DNA of 12,339 nucleotides from an uncultured Actinomycetospora sp. (GCA_902805495.1 CADCTH010000299.1:1-12339), one strand, 5' to 3'; shown: positions 5,703 to 12,339, counted from the first letter of the stretch. Program-made: numbers and translations. The notes: generated by a model not told the origin, from the sequence alone.

Positions 5703-7484
5703 GTGACGACACCGACCACGACATCGTCCGGCGAGAGGGGTCCGCGCGCGAGACGCGCGGCCGCCGCGCTCGCGGCCCTCGCGACCGCGGTGCTCACGGT
5801 CGTGTCGGTGATGGCGGCGCCGACGGCGGCGGCCGACACGGTCCTCGGCCAGTTCCGCAACGCCGCCGACCGCTGCCTGGAGAACCCGAACGACGCGACG
5901 GCGCCGGGGAGCCCGGTGCGGATCGCGCTGTGCGGCCCGGCAGAGGCCACGCCGCAGCGGTTCAGCCGGTGGGCCGACGGGTCGATCCGGACCCCGGCGG
6001 GCCGGTGCCTGGACACCTCAGCCGGCGGGTCCGGGAACAACACGCCCGTCGTGCTCGCCGCGTGCAGCACCTCCACCTCCCAGCGGTGGACCGTCCGCCC
6101 CGACGGCACGATCCTCAACCAGAAGGCGAACCGGTGCCTCGCCCCGAAGGGGAACGCCGCCGCCGCGGGGACGGCGGTCGTGATCACCGGCTGCTCGACC
6201 GTGCCCGCCCAGCGCTGGACCGTGCCGGCCGTCTCCACCCCCACGACGACGACCACGACGACACCGCCCACGACCACCACCACGACCACCACCACGACCC
6301 CGCCTACGACCACCACGACGACCCCGCCGACGACCACCACCACGACCACGACCCCGCCGACCGGCGCCCGCGACCCGCTCCGCCAGCCGTTCGCGTCGAA
6401 CTCGATCTGGAACATGCCGATCGGCAGCGGCGCGGTCTACGTCCCGGCCAACCTGCCCCCGCTGCCCGGGGACAGCACCGGGGCGCGGGTGCCGCAGATC
6501 GACGACGAGCCGATCGTCCTCACCCCCACCGCACCGCTCACCCCGATCCTCGCGAGCTCCGGCGGGTGGGGCGGCGACCGCTGCAAGACGCAGTCGACCA
6601 CGCTCGCGACGGTCCCGATCCCGGCGAACTACGTGCTGCCCAGCGACAACAAGAACCAGAGCGCGTCGTTCCTGGCCGCCGACGGCCGGACCGTGGTCTC
6701 GACCCAGCCGCTGGCCCGCTGCGTCGCCGGCGGCCCGGCGACGAGCTACGTGCGGTACCCCGACGAGGACATCTACGGCCCCGGCGTCCGGGGCGCCCAC
6801 GGCGGCTCCGGCATGAGCGGCCTCGGGGGCTCCATCCGCGTCGGCGAGCTGCGCCCGGGCAGCACCGAGGGTCCGCGGCACACCTTGAAGATCAACCTGT
6901 ACGCCCGCGCCGAGCTGGCCCAGTGCACCACCCGTGCCGAGTGCTTCCGCTGGCCCGCCGTGAAGTCCGACAGCTACGCGGTCGGCTGGTACGGCTCGGT
7001 CGGCGGCAACACCAACACCGCCATGCGCATGGGCTCGCTGCTCGCGATCCCCCCGGACGTGGACATCGCCTCGCTGGGGCTGACCACCGAGCCCGCCCGG
7101 CAGATCGCCTGGACACTGCAGAACTACGGCGCCTACGTCGTCGACGACACCTACGGCCCCTCGTTCGCCCTCAACGCCGAGAACGGCCCCGGCGGCAACG
7201 TGCGCACCCAGTTCCGCAGCGACTACGGCATGGACTTCGAGGTGTACGCCAGCTCCGCGAACGCCTGGAGCCGTGACCTCCAGCGTCTGCGCACCGTCCT
7301 CGCCGCCGTCGACAACAATTCGCCGACGAGCGTCGGCGGCGGTGGGACCCCGCGCCAGCCGCTGCTGCCGGAACTCGTCGAGCCGGCGGCCACCCCGGCG
7401 CCGACCGTGGCCACCGCTCCGGCGACGACCGAGTCGAGCGCGCCCGTGCCCGCGACGTCGAGCCCGGCGGTCCCGGCCAATTGA
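5703..7484 (+). CDS. Secreted ricin-type beta-trefoil lectin protein with unassigned C-terminal domain (copy 2)
   Basis: The product is 593 aa from a GTG at 5703 behind a GAGGGGGG site, and is a tandem paralogue of the preceding gene. The signal peptide spans about residues 1-44 (RARR followed by an Ala/Leu/Val core; cleavage near TAA-A). The beta-trefoil covers about 48-173, with Cys pairs C58/C77, C102/C121 and C145/C164, again 19 apart, and QRF, QRW, QRW motifs at 85-87, 127-129 and 170-172. A Thr/Pro linker spans about 179-220. The unassigned domain (about 224-549) keeps the four cysteines (C294, C340, C408, C414), the HGGSGMS motif (366-372) and all other blocks. By my hand count it differs from copy 1 at only about 50 of ~369 residues from the domain to the end, while the trefoil is far more diverged. 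The last 62 coding bases before the final codon change are identical to copy 1. Function is unknown; the two proteins may bind different glycans with the same effector domain (inference). Confidence 0.85.
   Translation: MTTPTTTSSGERGPRARRAAAALAALATAVLTVVSVMAAPTAAADTVLGQFRNAADRCLENPNDATAPGSPVRIALCGPAEATPQRFSRWADGSIRTPAGRCLDTSAGGSGNNTPVVLAACSTSTSQRWTVRPDGTILNQKANRCLAPKGNAAAAGTAVVITGCSTVPAQRWTVPAVSTPTTTTTTTPPTTTTTTTTTTPPTTTTTTPPTTTTTTTTPPTGARDPLRQPFASNSIWNMPIGSGAVYVPANLPPLPGDSTGARVPQIDDEPIVLTPTAPLTPILASSGGWGGDRCKTQSTTLATVPIPANYVLPSDNKNQSASFLAADGRTVVSTQPLARCVAGGPATSYVRYPDEDIYGPGVRGAHGGSGMSGLGGSIRVGELRPGSTEGPRHTLKINLYARAELAQCTTRAECFRWPAVKSDSYAVGWYGSVGGNTNTAMRMGSLLAIPPDVDIASLGLTTEPARQIAWTLQNYGAYVVDDTYGPSFALNAENGPGGNVRTQFRSDYGMDFEVYASSANAWSRDLQRLRTVLAAVDNNSPTSVGGGGTPRQPLLPELVEPAATPAPTVATAPATTESSAPVPATSSPAVPAN
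6238..6360 (+). repeat. Thr/Pro linker-coding simple repeat, copy 2
   Basis: This is an (ACC/ACG)n tract with interspersed CCG CC(G/C/T) codons, encoding runs of Thr punctuated by Pro-Pro. It matches the linker position of copy 1, but the repeat pattern differs, consistent with independent expansion. Opposite-strand reading gives long poly-Val/Gly frames that are artefacts of this repeat. Confidence 0.8.
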
Positions 7485-7486
7485 GG

Positions 7487-7523
7487 GCGGGAGCTCGAGG
7501 CCTGCTAGCCCTCGAGCTCCCGC
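7487..7523. terminator. Shared hairpin between convergent lectin-2 and cold-shock genes
   Basis: GCGGGAGCTCGAGG (7487-7500) is the exact reverse complement of CCTCGAGCTCCCGC (7510-7523): a perfect 14-bp stem with a 9-nt loop. It begins 2 bp after the lectin stop. On the other strand its arm covers the last codons of the cold-shock gene, whose TAG lies in the loop. It should work in both directions as a terminator. Confidence 0.75.
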
Positions 7524-7891
7524 GCCACGGCGCGGACGACCTCGGCGAGCTGCTTGGTGTGGCGGCGGTCGGGGTAGCGGCCGCGCCGCAGGTCGGGCTG
7601 CACGCGGGCCTCGAGCACCTTGATCATGTCGTCGATGAGCCCGTGGAGCTCGTCGGGCGAGCGGCGCGAGGCCTCGGACACCGAGGGCAGGGGGTCGACC
7701 AGCCGGACCTGCAGCGCCTGGGGCCCGCGCCGGCCCTCAGCGATGCCGAACTCGACCCGCTGCCCGGACTTCAGCGACTCCACCTCGCGCGGCAGCGCGC
7801 TCTTGGGCACGTAGACGTCGGCCCCGCCCTCCTGGGACAGGAACCCGAAGCCCTTCTCGGCGTCGTACCACTTGACCTTGCCGGTCGGCAC
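7505..7891 (-). CDS. Cold-shock-domain protein with C-terminal helical extension
   Basis: The product is 128 aa from a GTG at 7891, preceded by GGGAGA about 6 nt upstream. Residues 1-67 are a cold-shock domain beginning MPTGKVKWYDAEKGFGFLSQ. RNP1 is KGFGFL and RNP2-like is VYVPKSA, where the usual His of VFVH is replaced by Pro. The remaining ~60 residues form an extension (SPDELHGLIDDMIKVLEARVQPDLRRGRYPD...EVVRAVARELEG) predicted to be helical. It makes the protein about twice the size of a classical 67-aa Csp. This architecture and the neighbourhood match, from memory, M. tuberculosis CspB (Rv0871). The expected role is single-stranded RNA/DNA binding and RNA chaperoning; the job of the extension is unknown. 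It converges on lectin copy 2 and overlaps the shared terminator hairpin. Confidence 0.9.
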   Translation of the reverse strand: MPTGKVKWYDAEKGFGFLSQEGGADVYVPKSALPREVESLKSGQRVEFGIAEGRRGPQALQVRLVDPLPSVSEASRRSPDELHGLIDDMIKVLEARVQPDLRRGRYPDRRHTKQLAEVVRAVARELEG

Positions 7892-7920
7892 CGTCGTCTC
7901 CCGTTCCGCTCGCCGACGAG

Positions 7921-7946
7921 AAAACGCCCCGGCGGACCGGCCGGAG
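7921..7946 (-). terminator. Rho-independent terminator-like hairpin upstream of the cold-shock start
   Basis: Read on the minus strand, CTCCGGC (7946-7940) pairs with GCCGGGG (7933-7927), including one U-G pair, around a 6-nt loop. A TTTT run (7924-7921) follows shortly after. It lies after the acyl-CoA synthetase stop and 30 bp before the cold-shock GTG. It may end acyl-CoA synthetase transcription. If the cold-shock promoter lies upstream of it, it could instead act as an attenuator in the leader. Confidence 0.5.
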
Positions 7947-7996
7947 CGCAGACGTCCAGGTTAGCCCCCCGCGGCCACCGTGAATCCCGTCTGCGC
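7946..7996. repeat. 9-bp inverted repeat between cold-shock and acyl-CoA synthetase genes
   Basis: GCGCAGACG (7946-7954) and CGTCTGCGC (7988-7996) are exact reverse complements with a 33-bp spacer. The spacer contains the best -10 candidate for the cold-shock gene. It could be a protein-binding site flanking the promoter, or part of the transcript end of the acyl-CoA synthetase gene. Confidence 0.4.
7958..7963 (-). promoter_or_regulatory. Candidate -10 box for the cold-shock gene
   Basis: TAACCT on the minus strand fits TANNNT. TTCACG lies 15 bp upstream as a weak -35. It would give a leader of about 60 nt, a usual feature of cold-shock genes. The short spacer makes it tentative. Confidence 0.25.
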
Positions 7997-8001
7997 CCGG
8001 C

Positions 8002-9651
8002 TCAGGCCGTCCGGCCGGTCTCCAGCCCGAGCAGCTCGACGGCCTCCTCGCGCATCTGGACCTTGCGCACCTTGCCCGTGACGGTCATCGGGAACTCCTC
8101 GACGACGTGCACGTAGCGCGGGATCTTGTAGTGCGCGAGCCGGCCCTGCGAGAACTCGCGCAGCGACTCGACGGTGAGCGGCTCGGTGCCCGGCTTCTGG
8201 CGCACCCAGGCCATGATCTCCTCGCCGTACCGCTCGTCGGGCACCCCGATGACCTGGGCGTCGACGATGTCGGGGTGGGTGTAGAGGAACTCCTCGATCT
8301 CGCGCGGGTAGATGTTCTCCCCGCCCCGGATGACCATGTCCTTGATGCGACCGGTGATGTTGATGTAGCCCTCGTCGTCCATGACGCCGAGGTCGCCGCT
8401 GTGCATCCAGCGGGCGCGGTCGATGACCTCGGCGGTCTTGTCGGGCTGCTCCCAGTACCCGAGCATCACCGAGTAGCCGCGGGTGCACAGCTCCCCGGGC
8501 TGCCCGCGCGGCACGGTGCGCCCGGTCTCCGGGTCGACGATCTTCGACTCGAGGTGGGGCATCGTGCGGCCCACCGTCGACACGCGGCGGTCGAGCGAGT
8601 CGTCGACGCGGGTCTGGGTCGAGACGGGGCTGGTCTCGGTCATGCCGTAGGAGATCGCCACCTCGGACATGCCCATGCGCTCGACGACCTGCTTCATCAC
8701 CTCGATCGGGCAGGGCGAGCCGGCCATGATCCCGGTGCGCAGGCTGGTGAGGTCGTAGGACTCGAAGTCGTCCAGCCCCAGCTCCGCGATGAACATCGTC
8801 GGCACGCCGTAGAGCGAGGTGCACCGCTCCTGCGCCACGGCCTCGAGCGTCGGCGTGGGGTCGAAGCCGGGCGCGGGGATGACCATCGTCGCGCCGGAGC
8901 TGGTGCACGCGAGGTTGCCCATGACCATGCCGAAGCAGTGGTAGAAGGGCACCGGGATGCAGACGCGGTCGACGTCGGTGTAGCCGATGAGCTGCCCGAC
9001 GAAGAAGCCGTTGTTGAGGATGTTGTGGTGCGAGAGCGTCGCGCCCTTGGGGAAGCCCGTCGTGCCCGACGTGTACTGGATGTTGATCGGGTCGTCCGGG
9101 GTGAGCGTCGCCTGGACCTCGCGCACGCGGGCGACGTCCGAGGACCGGTCGAACAGCCCGGTCCACTCGTCGTCGTCGATGATGACCACGCGCGAGAGGC
9201 CCGGGCAGTTCGGGCGGACCTGCTCGATCATCGCCGCGTAGTCCGAGGTCTTGAAGCTGCGCGCGGCGACCAGGAACGACACCCCGGCCTGGTTGAGCAC
9301 GAACTCCAGCTCGTGCGTGCGGTAGGCCGGGTTGATGTTGACCAGGATCGCGCCGATCTTCGCCGTCGCGTACTGCAGCAGCGTCCACGGCGCGCAGTTC
9401 GGCGCCCAGATGCCGACGCGGTCGCCCACGGCCACCCCGGCGTCGAGCAGCCCGAGCGCCAGCGCGTCCACCTCGGCGACGAACTGCGCCCACGTGTACC
9501 GCTCGCCGCGGGCCCGGTCGACCAACGCCTCGGCGTCGGGACGGGCGGCCGCGGTGCGGTCCAGGTTGTCGCCGATGGTGTCGCCGAGCAGGGGGATGTC
9601 GGACGTCCCCGACGTGTAGGACGGGGTGCTCGGGACGCTGGGGGCGCTCAC
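8002..9651 (-). CDS. AMP-forming acyl-CoA synthetase (FadD35/ACSF2-like)
   Basis: The product is 549 aa. The GTG at 9651 was chosen because AGGAGG (9666-9661) lies 9 nt upstream. The sequence shows the full adenylate-forming signature: P-loop YTSGTTGFPKGATLSH, the A5 motif SYGMTETSP, the A7 motif WMHSGDLG, the hinge/A8 block GRIKDMVIRGGENIYPREIEEF, and the A10 motif TVTGKVRK with the catalytic Lys. The expected reaction is fatty acid + ATP + CoA to acyl-CoA + AMP + PPi, in the cytoplasm. Length and motif wording fit the medium/long-chain ACSF2 or mycobacterial FadD35 type. Chain-length preference cannot be read from the sequence. It is divergent from the AMP nucleosidase gene. The minus-strand T-tract hairpin at 7921-7946 probably ends its transcript. 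Confidence 0.92.
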   Translation of the reverse strand: MSAPSVPSTPSYTSGTSDIPLLGDTIGDNLDRTAAARPDAEALVDRARGERYTWAQFVAEVDALALGLLDAGVAVGDRVGIWAPNCAPWTLLQYATAKIGAILVNINPAYRTHELEFVLNQAGVSFLVAARSFKTSDYAAMIEQVRPNCPGLSRVVIIDDDEWTGLFDRSSDVARVREVQATLTPDDPINIQYTSGTTGFPKGATLSHHNILNNGFFVGQLIGYTDVDRVCIPVPFYHCFGMVMGNLACTSSGATMVIPAPGFDPTPTLEAVAQERCTSLYGVPTMFIAELGLDDFESYDLTSLRTGIMAGSPCPIEVMKQVVERMGMSEVAISYGMTETSPVSTQTRVDDSLDRRVSTVGRTMPHLESKIVDPETGRTVPRGQPGELCTRGYSVMLGYWEQPDKTAEVIDRARWMHSGDLGVMDDEGYINITGRIKDMVIRGGENIYPREIEEFLYTHPDIVDAQVIGVPDERYGEEIMAWVRQKPGTEPLTVESLREFSQGRLAHYKIPRYVHVVEEFPMTVTGKVRKVQMREEAVELLGLETGRTA

Positions 9652-9767
9652 CGCTGCGGGCCTCCTGGCTGGGGCCGGCCGTCGTCGACCGGCCGAGTCG
9701 GGTGTGGTCCGGGCCACGATCGCACGCCGGCACGGAGATCGGCAGGGGGCGCTGCGACCATCGCGGC
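9652..9767. promoter_or_regulatory. Divergent promoter region between acyl-CoA synthetase and AMP nucleosidase
   Basis: This 116-bp gap contains the start signals of both genes. Apart from the AGGAGG of the minus-strand gene and a weak GACCAT (9756-9761) before the ATG, I see no clear promoter pair, operator or gene. Confidence 0.35.
9661..9666 (-). promoter_or_regulatory. Ribosome binding site that decides the acyl-CoA synthetase start
   Basis: AGGAGG on the minus strand, 9 nt before the GTG at 9651. It supports this start over the in-frame upstream ATG at 9717, which would add 22 Arg/Pro/Ala-rich residues that do not look like the family. Confidence 0.8.
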
Positions 9768-11039
9768 ATGTCCTCCATCCACACCCGCGGCGACGACGCC
9801 GCGTGGGACGAGGGGCGGCCCGCGACGTCGTCCGTGCCCGCGTCCCCCGCGGCCCCGACCGCCCCGGTGACCGTCGACGGCACCCGCACCGCGCCCGCCG
9901 ACGTCGACGCGGCCACCGAGCGCCTCGTCACCGCGCTCGCCGACGCCGACGCGGCGGGCTGGTACGGGGCGCTCGAGGTCGAGCGGCCGTGGTCGACGCA
10001 CAACCCCCACCTCGACGGGGAGTTCGCCCGCGCGAGCGCCATCCGCCGCTACCTGTGCCGCGAGCTGGCCGGGCTGCTGCGCGCCGGGGCCCGGATCACC
10101 GCCCGGGCGTCGCGACCGCAGCCGCCGTTCGACGACCCGGCGTTCTTCTCCGCGCTGGACGAGGAGCGCGTCGACACGCGGTCGAAGAAGCTGTTCCTGT
10201 TCTCGCCCGAGCGGATGGCGCTCTCGCTCGACCGCATCGGCCACTACACGGGCACGCCCGCGACCTCGTTCCAGCGCCACGTGCTGTTCACCAACTACGC
10301 GATGCACGTCGACGCCTTCCTCGAGCGCTTCCCGGACGCCGAGCGCCCCGCACGCCAGGGCGTGCAGATGCCGGCGTTCCACCACCGCACCGAGGACGGC
10401 GACGGCGTGAGCCTCGTGAACATCGGCGTCGGGCCGGCCAACGCGAAGACGGCCACCGACCACGTCGCGGTGCTGCGCCCCGACACCATGATCATGATCG
10501 GGCACTGCGGGGGCCTGCGGAACCACCAGCAGAAGGGCGACTTCGTGCTGGCCACGGGCTACCAGCGGGCCGACCACGTCCTCGACGAGGTGCTGCCCCT
10601 CGACGTGCCCGTGGTGCCGAACCACCGGCTCAACTCGTTCCTGCTCGACGCGCTGCAGAAGGCCGGCATGACCTACCGGCTGGGCATCGTGCACACCACC
10701 GACAACCGCGACTGGGAGTTCACTCAGCAGGCGACGCTCGCGGCGATGCGGGTGAGCCGCAGCGTCGCGGTCGACATGGAGTCGGCGACGATCGCGGCCA
10801 ACGGCTTCCGCTACCGCGTACCGCACGCGACGCTGCTGTGCGTCTCGGACAAGCCACTGCACGGCTCGCCGAAGCTCGCCGCGGGCGCGCAGGAGTTCTA
10901 CGAGGCGTCCAAGCGCCACCACCTCGACCTCGCGCTCGACGCCCTCGAGGCCGTGCGCCGCGAGCACCCCGAGGGCCTGCCGGGCCAGGAGATCCGCGCG
11001 GTCGACGAGCCGCTGTTCGGGGGCCCGCCGGACCTATAG
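9768..11039 (+). CDS. amn: AMP nucleosidase
   Basis: The product is 423 aa. It hydrolyses AMP to adenine and ribose 5-phosphate (EC 3.2.2.4) in the cytoplasm, feeding purine salvage and controlling the adenylate pool. The N-terminal ~190 residues are the Amn-specific domain (RPWSTHNPH, SFQRHVLFTNYAMHVDAF). The C-terminal part is a phosphorylase/nucleosidase (PNP/UDP) fold with GVGPANAKT, IGHCGGLRNHQQKGDFVLA, AVDMESATIAANGFRYRVPH (Met-Glu at about 337-338, ribose contact) and LLCVSDKPLHG, whose Asp at about 361 is the likely catalytic acid. It is somewhat shorter than the E. coli enzyme (484 aa as I recall). The ATG at 9768 has no good Shine-Dalgarno. A weak -10-like GACCAT ends 6 nt before it, so leaderless translation is possible. 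Confidence 0.9.
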   Translation: MSSIHTRGDDAAWDEGRPATSSVPASPAAPTAPVTVDGTRTAPADVDAATERLVTALADADAAGWYGALEVERPWSTHNPHLDGEFARASAIRRYLCRELAGLLRAGARITARASRPQPPFDDPAFFSALDEERVDTRSKKLFLFSPERMALSLDRIGHYTGTPATSFQRHVLFTNYAMHVDAFLERFPDAERPARQGVQMPAFHHRTEDGDGVSLVNIGVGPANAKTATDHVAVLRPDTMIMIGHCGGLRNHQQKGDFVLATGYQRADHVLDEVLPLDVPVVPNHRLNSFLLDALQKAGMTYRLGIVHTTDNRDWEFTQQATLAAMRVSRSVAVDMESATIAANGFRYRVPHATLLCVSDKPLHGSPKLAAGAQEFYEASKRHHLDLALDALEAVRREHPEGLPGQEIRAVDEPLFGGPPDL

Positions 11040-11105
11040 CGGGTTTGTCGCCGGGGCTGATCGGCAAGGCCGTCGGGTGCCCGTCCGCGACGAGCCGGAG
11101 GCACG
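11040..11105 (+). promoter_or_regulatory. Short gap before the SCP2-like/hydrolase operon
   Basis: These 66 bp hold the GGAGG ribosome binding site (11097-11101) and a small CGGG-TG-CCCG inverted repeat. No strong terminator or promoter is visible, so the operon may be read through from the AMP nucleosidase gene. Confidence 0.3.
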
Positions 11106-11498
11106 ATGAGCAGCGCAGGCGCGACGACGGCGGTCGAGCAGTTCCGCGAACTCTCCGACGGTGATCCCGAGATCCAGGCGCACGGGCGGTACTTCTCGTG
11201 CAGCTACCTGCTCGACATGGTCGACCACCGCTTCCTGGTGCGGATGCACCGCGGGAAGATCGAGGAGCTGGTGACCGATCCCGGTCCCCTCGAGCCCTAC
11301 GACTTCGCGATCCGGGCGGGCCGCGAGACCTGGGAGGGCTTCTGCTCCGAGGTGCCGCCGCCGATGTGCCACGGCATCTGGTCGGCCACCTTCCAGCGCG
11401 ACATGACGCTGGAGGGCGACCACCTCGTGATCATGCAGAACCTGCGCGTGCTCACCCGGCAGCTCGAGCTGCTGCGCATCACCGGACCGCTGGGCTGA
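11106..11498 (+). CDS. Small SCP2-like (sterol-carrier-type) domain protein
   Basis: The product is 130 aa. The ATG follows GGAGG by 4 nt. The sequence has the layout of an SCP2-fold domain: a short helix, the strand pair HRFLVRMHRGKIEELVTD, then DFAIRAGRETWEGFC (the strand-helix in which SCP2 proteins usually have W-x-x-h), then ATFQRDMTLEGDHLVIMQNLRVLTRQLELL, whose L-x-GD turn and final helix are typical. SCP2 domains bind lipids or acyl-CoAs in a hydrophobic tunnel. The gene ends 13 bp before an alpha/beta hydrolase gene, so it probably works with that enzyme, perhaps by presenting a hydrophobic substrate (inference). There is no signal peptide. I assign the family by pattern only. Confidence 0.65.
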   Translation: MSSAGATTAVEQFRELSDGDPEIQAHGRYFSCSYLLDMVDHRFLVRMHRGKIEELVTDPGPLEPYDFAIRAGRETWEGFCSEVPPPMCHGIWSATFQRDMTLEGDHLVIMQNLRVLTRQLELLRITGPLG

Positions 11499-11511
11499 GG
11501 GGGCACACCAC

Positions 11512-12339
11512 GTGACGAGCGCGAACCACGACGAGGTCGTCGGCCGGTACGTCCGCGTGGAGGTGGAGGGCGCCGAGTACGACGTCTTCTACCTCGAGGC
11601 CGGGCAGGGGCGCCCGCTGGTGTGCCAGCACACGGCGGGGTGCCACAACCACCAGTGGCGCGAGCTGCTGCGCGACCCCGACATCACCAGCCGCTACCGG
11701 GTGATCGCCTACGACCTGCCTCGCCACGGCAAGTCCGACCCGCCGAACAACACCGAGTGGTGGACGGAGGAGTACCGGCTGACCACCGACCACTTCACCG
11801 GGTTCGTGGTCAGCTTCTGCGACGCCCTCGCGCTCGACGAGCCGATCTTCATGGGCTCGTCGTTCGGCGGCAACGTCGCCCTCGACCTGGCCCACCGCCG
11901 GCCCGACCGCTTCCACGGCGTCATCCCGGTCGAGGGTGCCGACCACTCCCCCGGCTTCTTCCTCGACTGGTGGCAGCACCCGCACGCCAACGCCGCGCAG
12001 GTCTCCGCCAGCGGCACGTGGGACCTCATGGCCCCGCAGTCGCCGCTGGCCGACCGTTGGAAGACGTGGTTCTACTACACGCAGGGCTCCGAGGCGTTCC
12101 GCGGCGACCTGTACTACTACTCGGTCGACCACGACCTGCGCGGGAAGCTGGGCGAGATCGACACCGCGCGGTGCCCGGTGGTCATGCTGACCGGCGAGTA
12201 CGACTACCTGACCACGCCGGAGGACGGGCGGCGCACCGCCGACGGCATCCCGGGCGCCGAGTTCCTCGAGATGAGCGAGATCGGGCACTTCCCGATGAGC
12301 GAGAACCACCAGCTGTTCCGGCGCTACCTGCTGGAGGCC
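11512..12339 (+). CDS. Alpha/beta hydrolase, C-terminal end missing
   Basis: 276 codons are present from a GTG at 11512 behind GAGGGGG. The frame is open to the right edge, so the stop lies outside the window. Conserved features are a putative oxyanion-side CQHTAGCHNHQW (38-49), the YDLPRHGKSDPP strand-turn (67-78), the nucleophile elbow GSSFGG with Ser117, the acid in GEYDYLT (Asp231) and the His in IGHFPMSE (His259). With these three in order the enzyme should be active; the ~276 residues cover nearly the full 280-300 expected. Likely activity is a hydrolase or C-C bond hydrolase on a small, possibly hydrophobic substrate. The substrate cannot be read from the sequence. It forms an operon with the SCP2-like gene 13 bp upstream. 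There is no signal peptide. Confidence 0.88.
   Translation, partial: MTSANHDEVVGRYVRVEVEGAEYDVFYLEAGQGRPLVCQHTAGCHNHQWRELLRDPDITSRYRVIAYDLPRHGKSDPPNNTEWWTEEYRLTTDHFTGFVVSFCDALALDEPIFMGSSFGGNVALDLAHRRPDRFHGVIPVEGADHSPGFFLDWWQHPHANAAQVSASGTWDLMAPQSPLADRWKTWFYYTQGSEAFRGDLYYYSVDHDLRGKLGEIDTARCPVVMLTGEYDYLTTPEDGRRTADGIPGAEFLEMSEIGHFPMSENHQLFRRYLLEA

Noticed and set aside
3037..5724. An 895-codon open frame on the minus strand opposite DUF2771 and lectin copy 1
   Set aside because: It is a mirror of GC-rich coding sequence: it crosses gene boundaries and intergenic hairpins, its composition is Arg/Gly/Ala/Val runs, and it has no recognisable domain. The plus-strand genes have signal peptides, motifs and ribosome binding sites.
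6238..6360. Short repeats that look at first like a CRISPR or satellite array
   Set aside because: There are no spacers. The units are Thr/Pro codons in frame within the lectin gene.
3742..7484. Lectin genes as toxins or polymorphic effectors
   Set aside because: There is no immunity-like gene next to either copy, no variable C-terminal toxin tip (the C-terminus is the most conserved part) and no secretion-system genes nearby.
8107..9870. A 587-codon plus-strand frame opposite the acyl-CoA synthetase
   Set aside because: It is a shadow frame with runs of Asp/Val/Arg and no motif. The minus strand carries every adenylate-forming signature.
7961..10042. A 693-codon minus-strand frame over the acyl-CoA synthetase and the start of AMP nucleosidase
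   Set aside because: It is an out-of-frame, Arg/His/Pro-rich reading spanning two divergent genes.
11479..12309. A 276-codon minus-strand frame opposite the alpha/beta hydrolase
   Set aside because: The plus strand encodes a clear hydrolase with nucleophile elbow, acid and His. The minus frame is Val/Arg/Ala-rich without a domain.

Overview
The window is 12.3 kb of very GC-rich DNA with GTG starts, GC-loaded third codon positions and a gene order I recognise from high-GC Actinobacteria. The order sacsin-like ATPase / DUF3027 / MFS transporter / DUF2771 / extended cold-shock protein mirrors, from memory, the Mycobacterium tuberculosis Rv0871-Rv0877 neighbourhood. Protein style suggests the Pseudonocardiaceae (for example Pseudonocardia or Actinomycetospora). 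That genus-level guess is inference only.

Layout. (1) 1-1346, minus strand: a truncated GHKL/sacsin-type ATPase gene lies downstream of a DUF3027 zinc-ribbon gene. (2) 1347-1511 is a divergent promoter region. (3) 1512-3583, plus strand: an MFS-type membrane protein overlaps by 4 bp (GTGA) with a DUF2771 membrane-anchored protein. (4) 3742-7484, plus strand: two tandem paralogous secreted proteins of 589 and 593 aa. Each has a signal peptide, a three-lobed ricin-type beta-trefoil, a Thr/Pro linker, a large C-terminal domain I cannot assign, and an Ala/Pro/Ser tail. Each gene has its own leader and its own hairpin terminator. (5) 7505-7891, minus strand: a cold-shock-domain protein converges on the second lectin gene, with a shared 14-bp hairpin between them. 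(6) 8002-9651, minus strand: an ACSF2/FadD35-like acyl-CoA synthetase. (7) 9768-11039, plus strand, divergent from it: an AMP nucleosidase. (8) 11106-12339, plus strand: a small SCP2-like protein followed 13 bp later by an alpha/beta hydrolase that runs off the right edge.

The flanking genes are housekeeping-like actinobacterial core. The accessory element is the lectin pair, which sits between DUF2771 and the cold-shock gene, a position I recall being filled by unrelated genes in mycobacteria. The two copies share long stretches of exact nucleotide identity in the C-terminal domain but have diverged lectin domains. Both leaders contain inverted repeats near the ribosome binding site. This pair, its unassigned domain and its leaders are the best candidates for something undescribed. 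No RNA genes, CRISPR array, insertion sequence or phage gene was seen.
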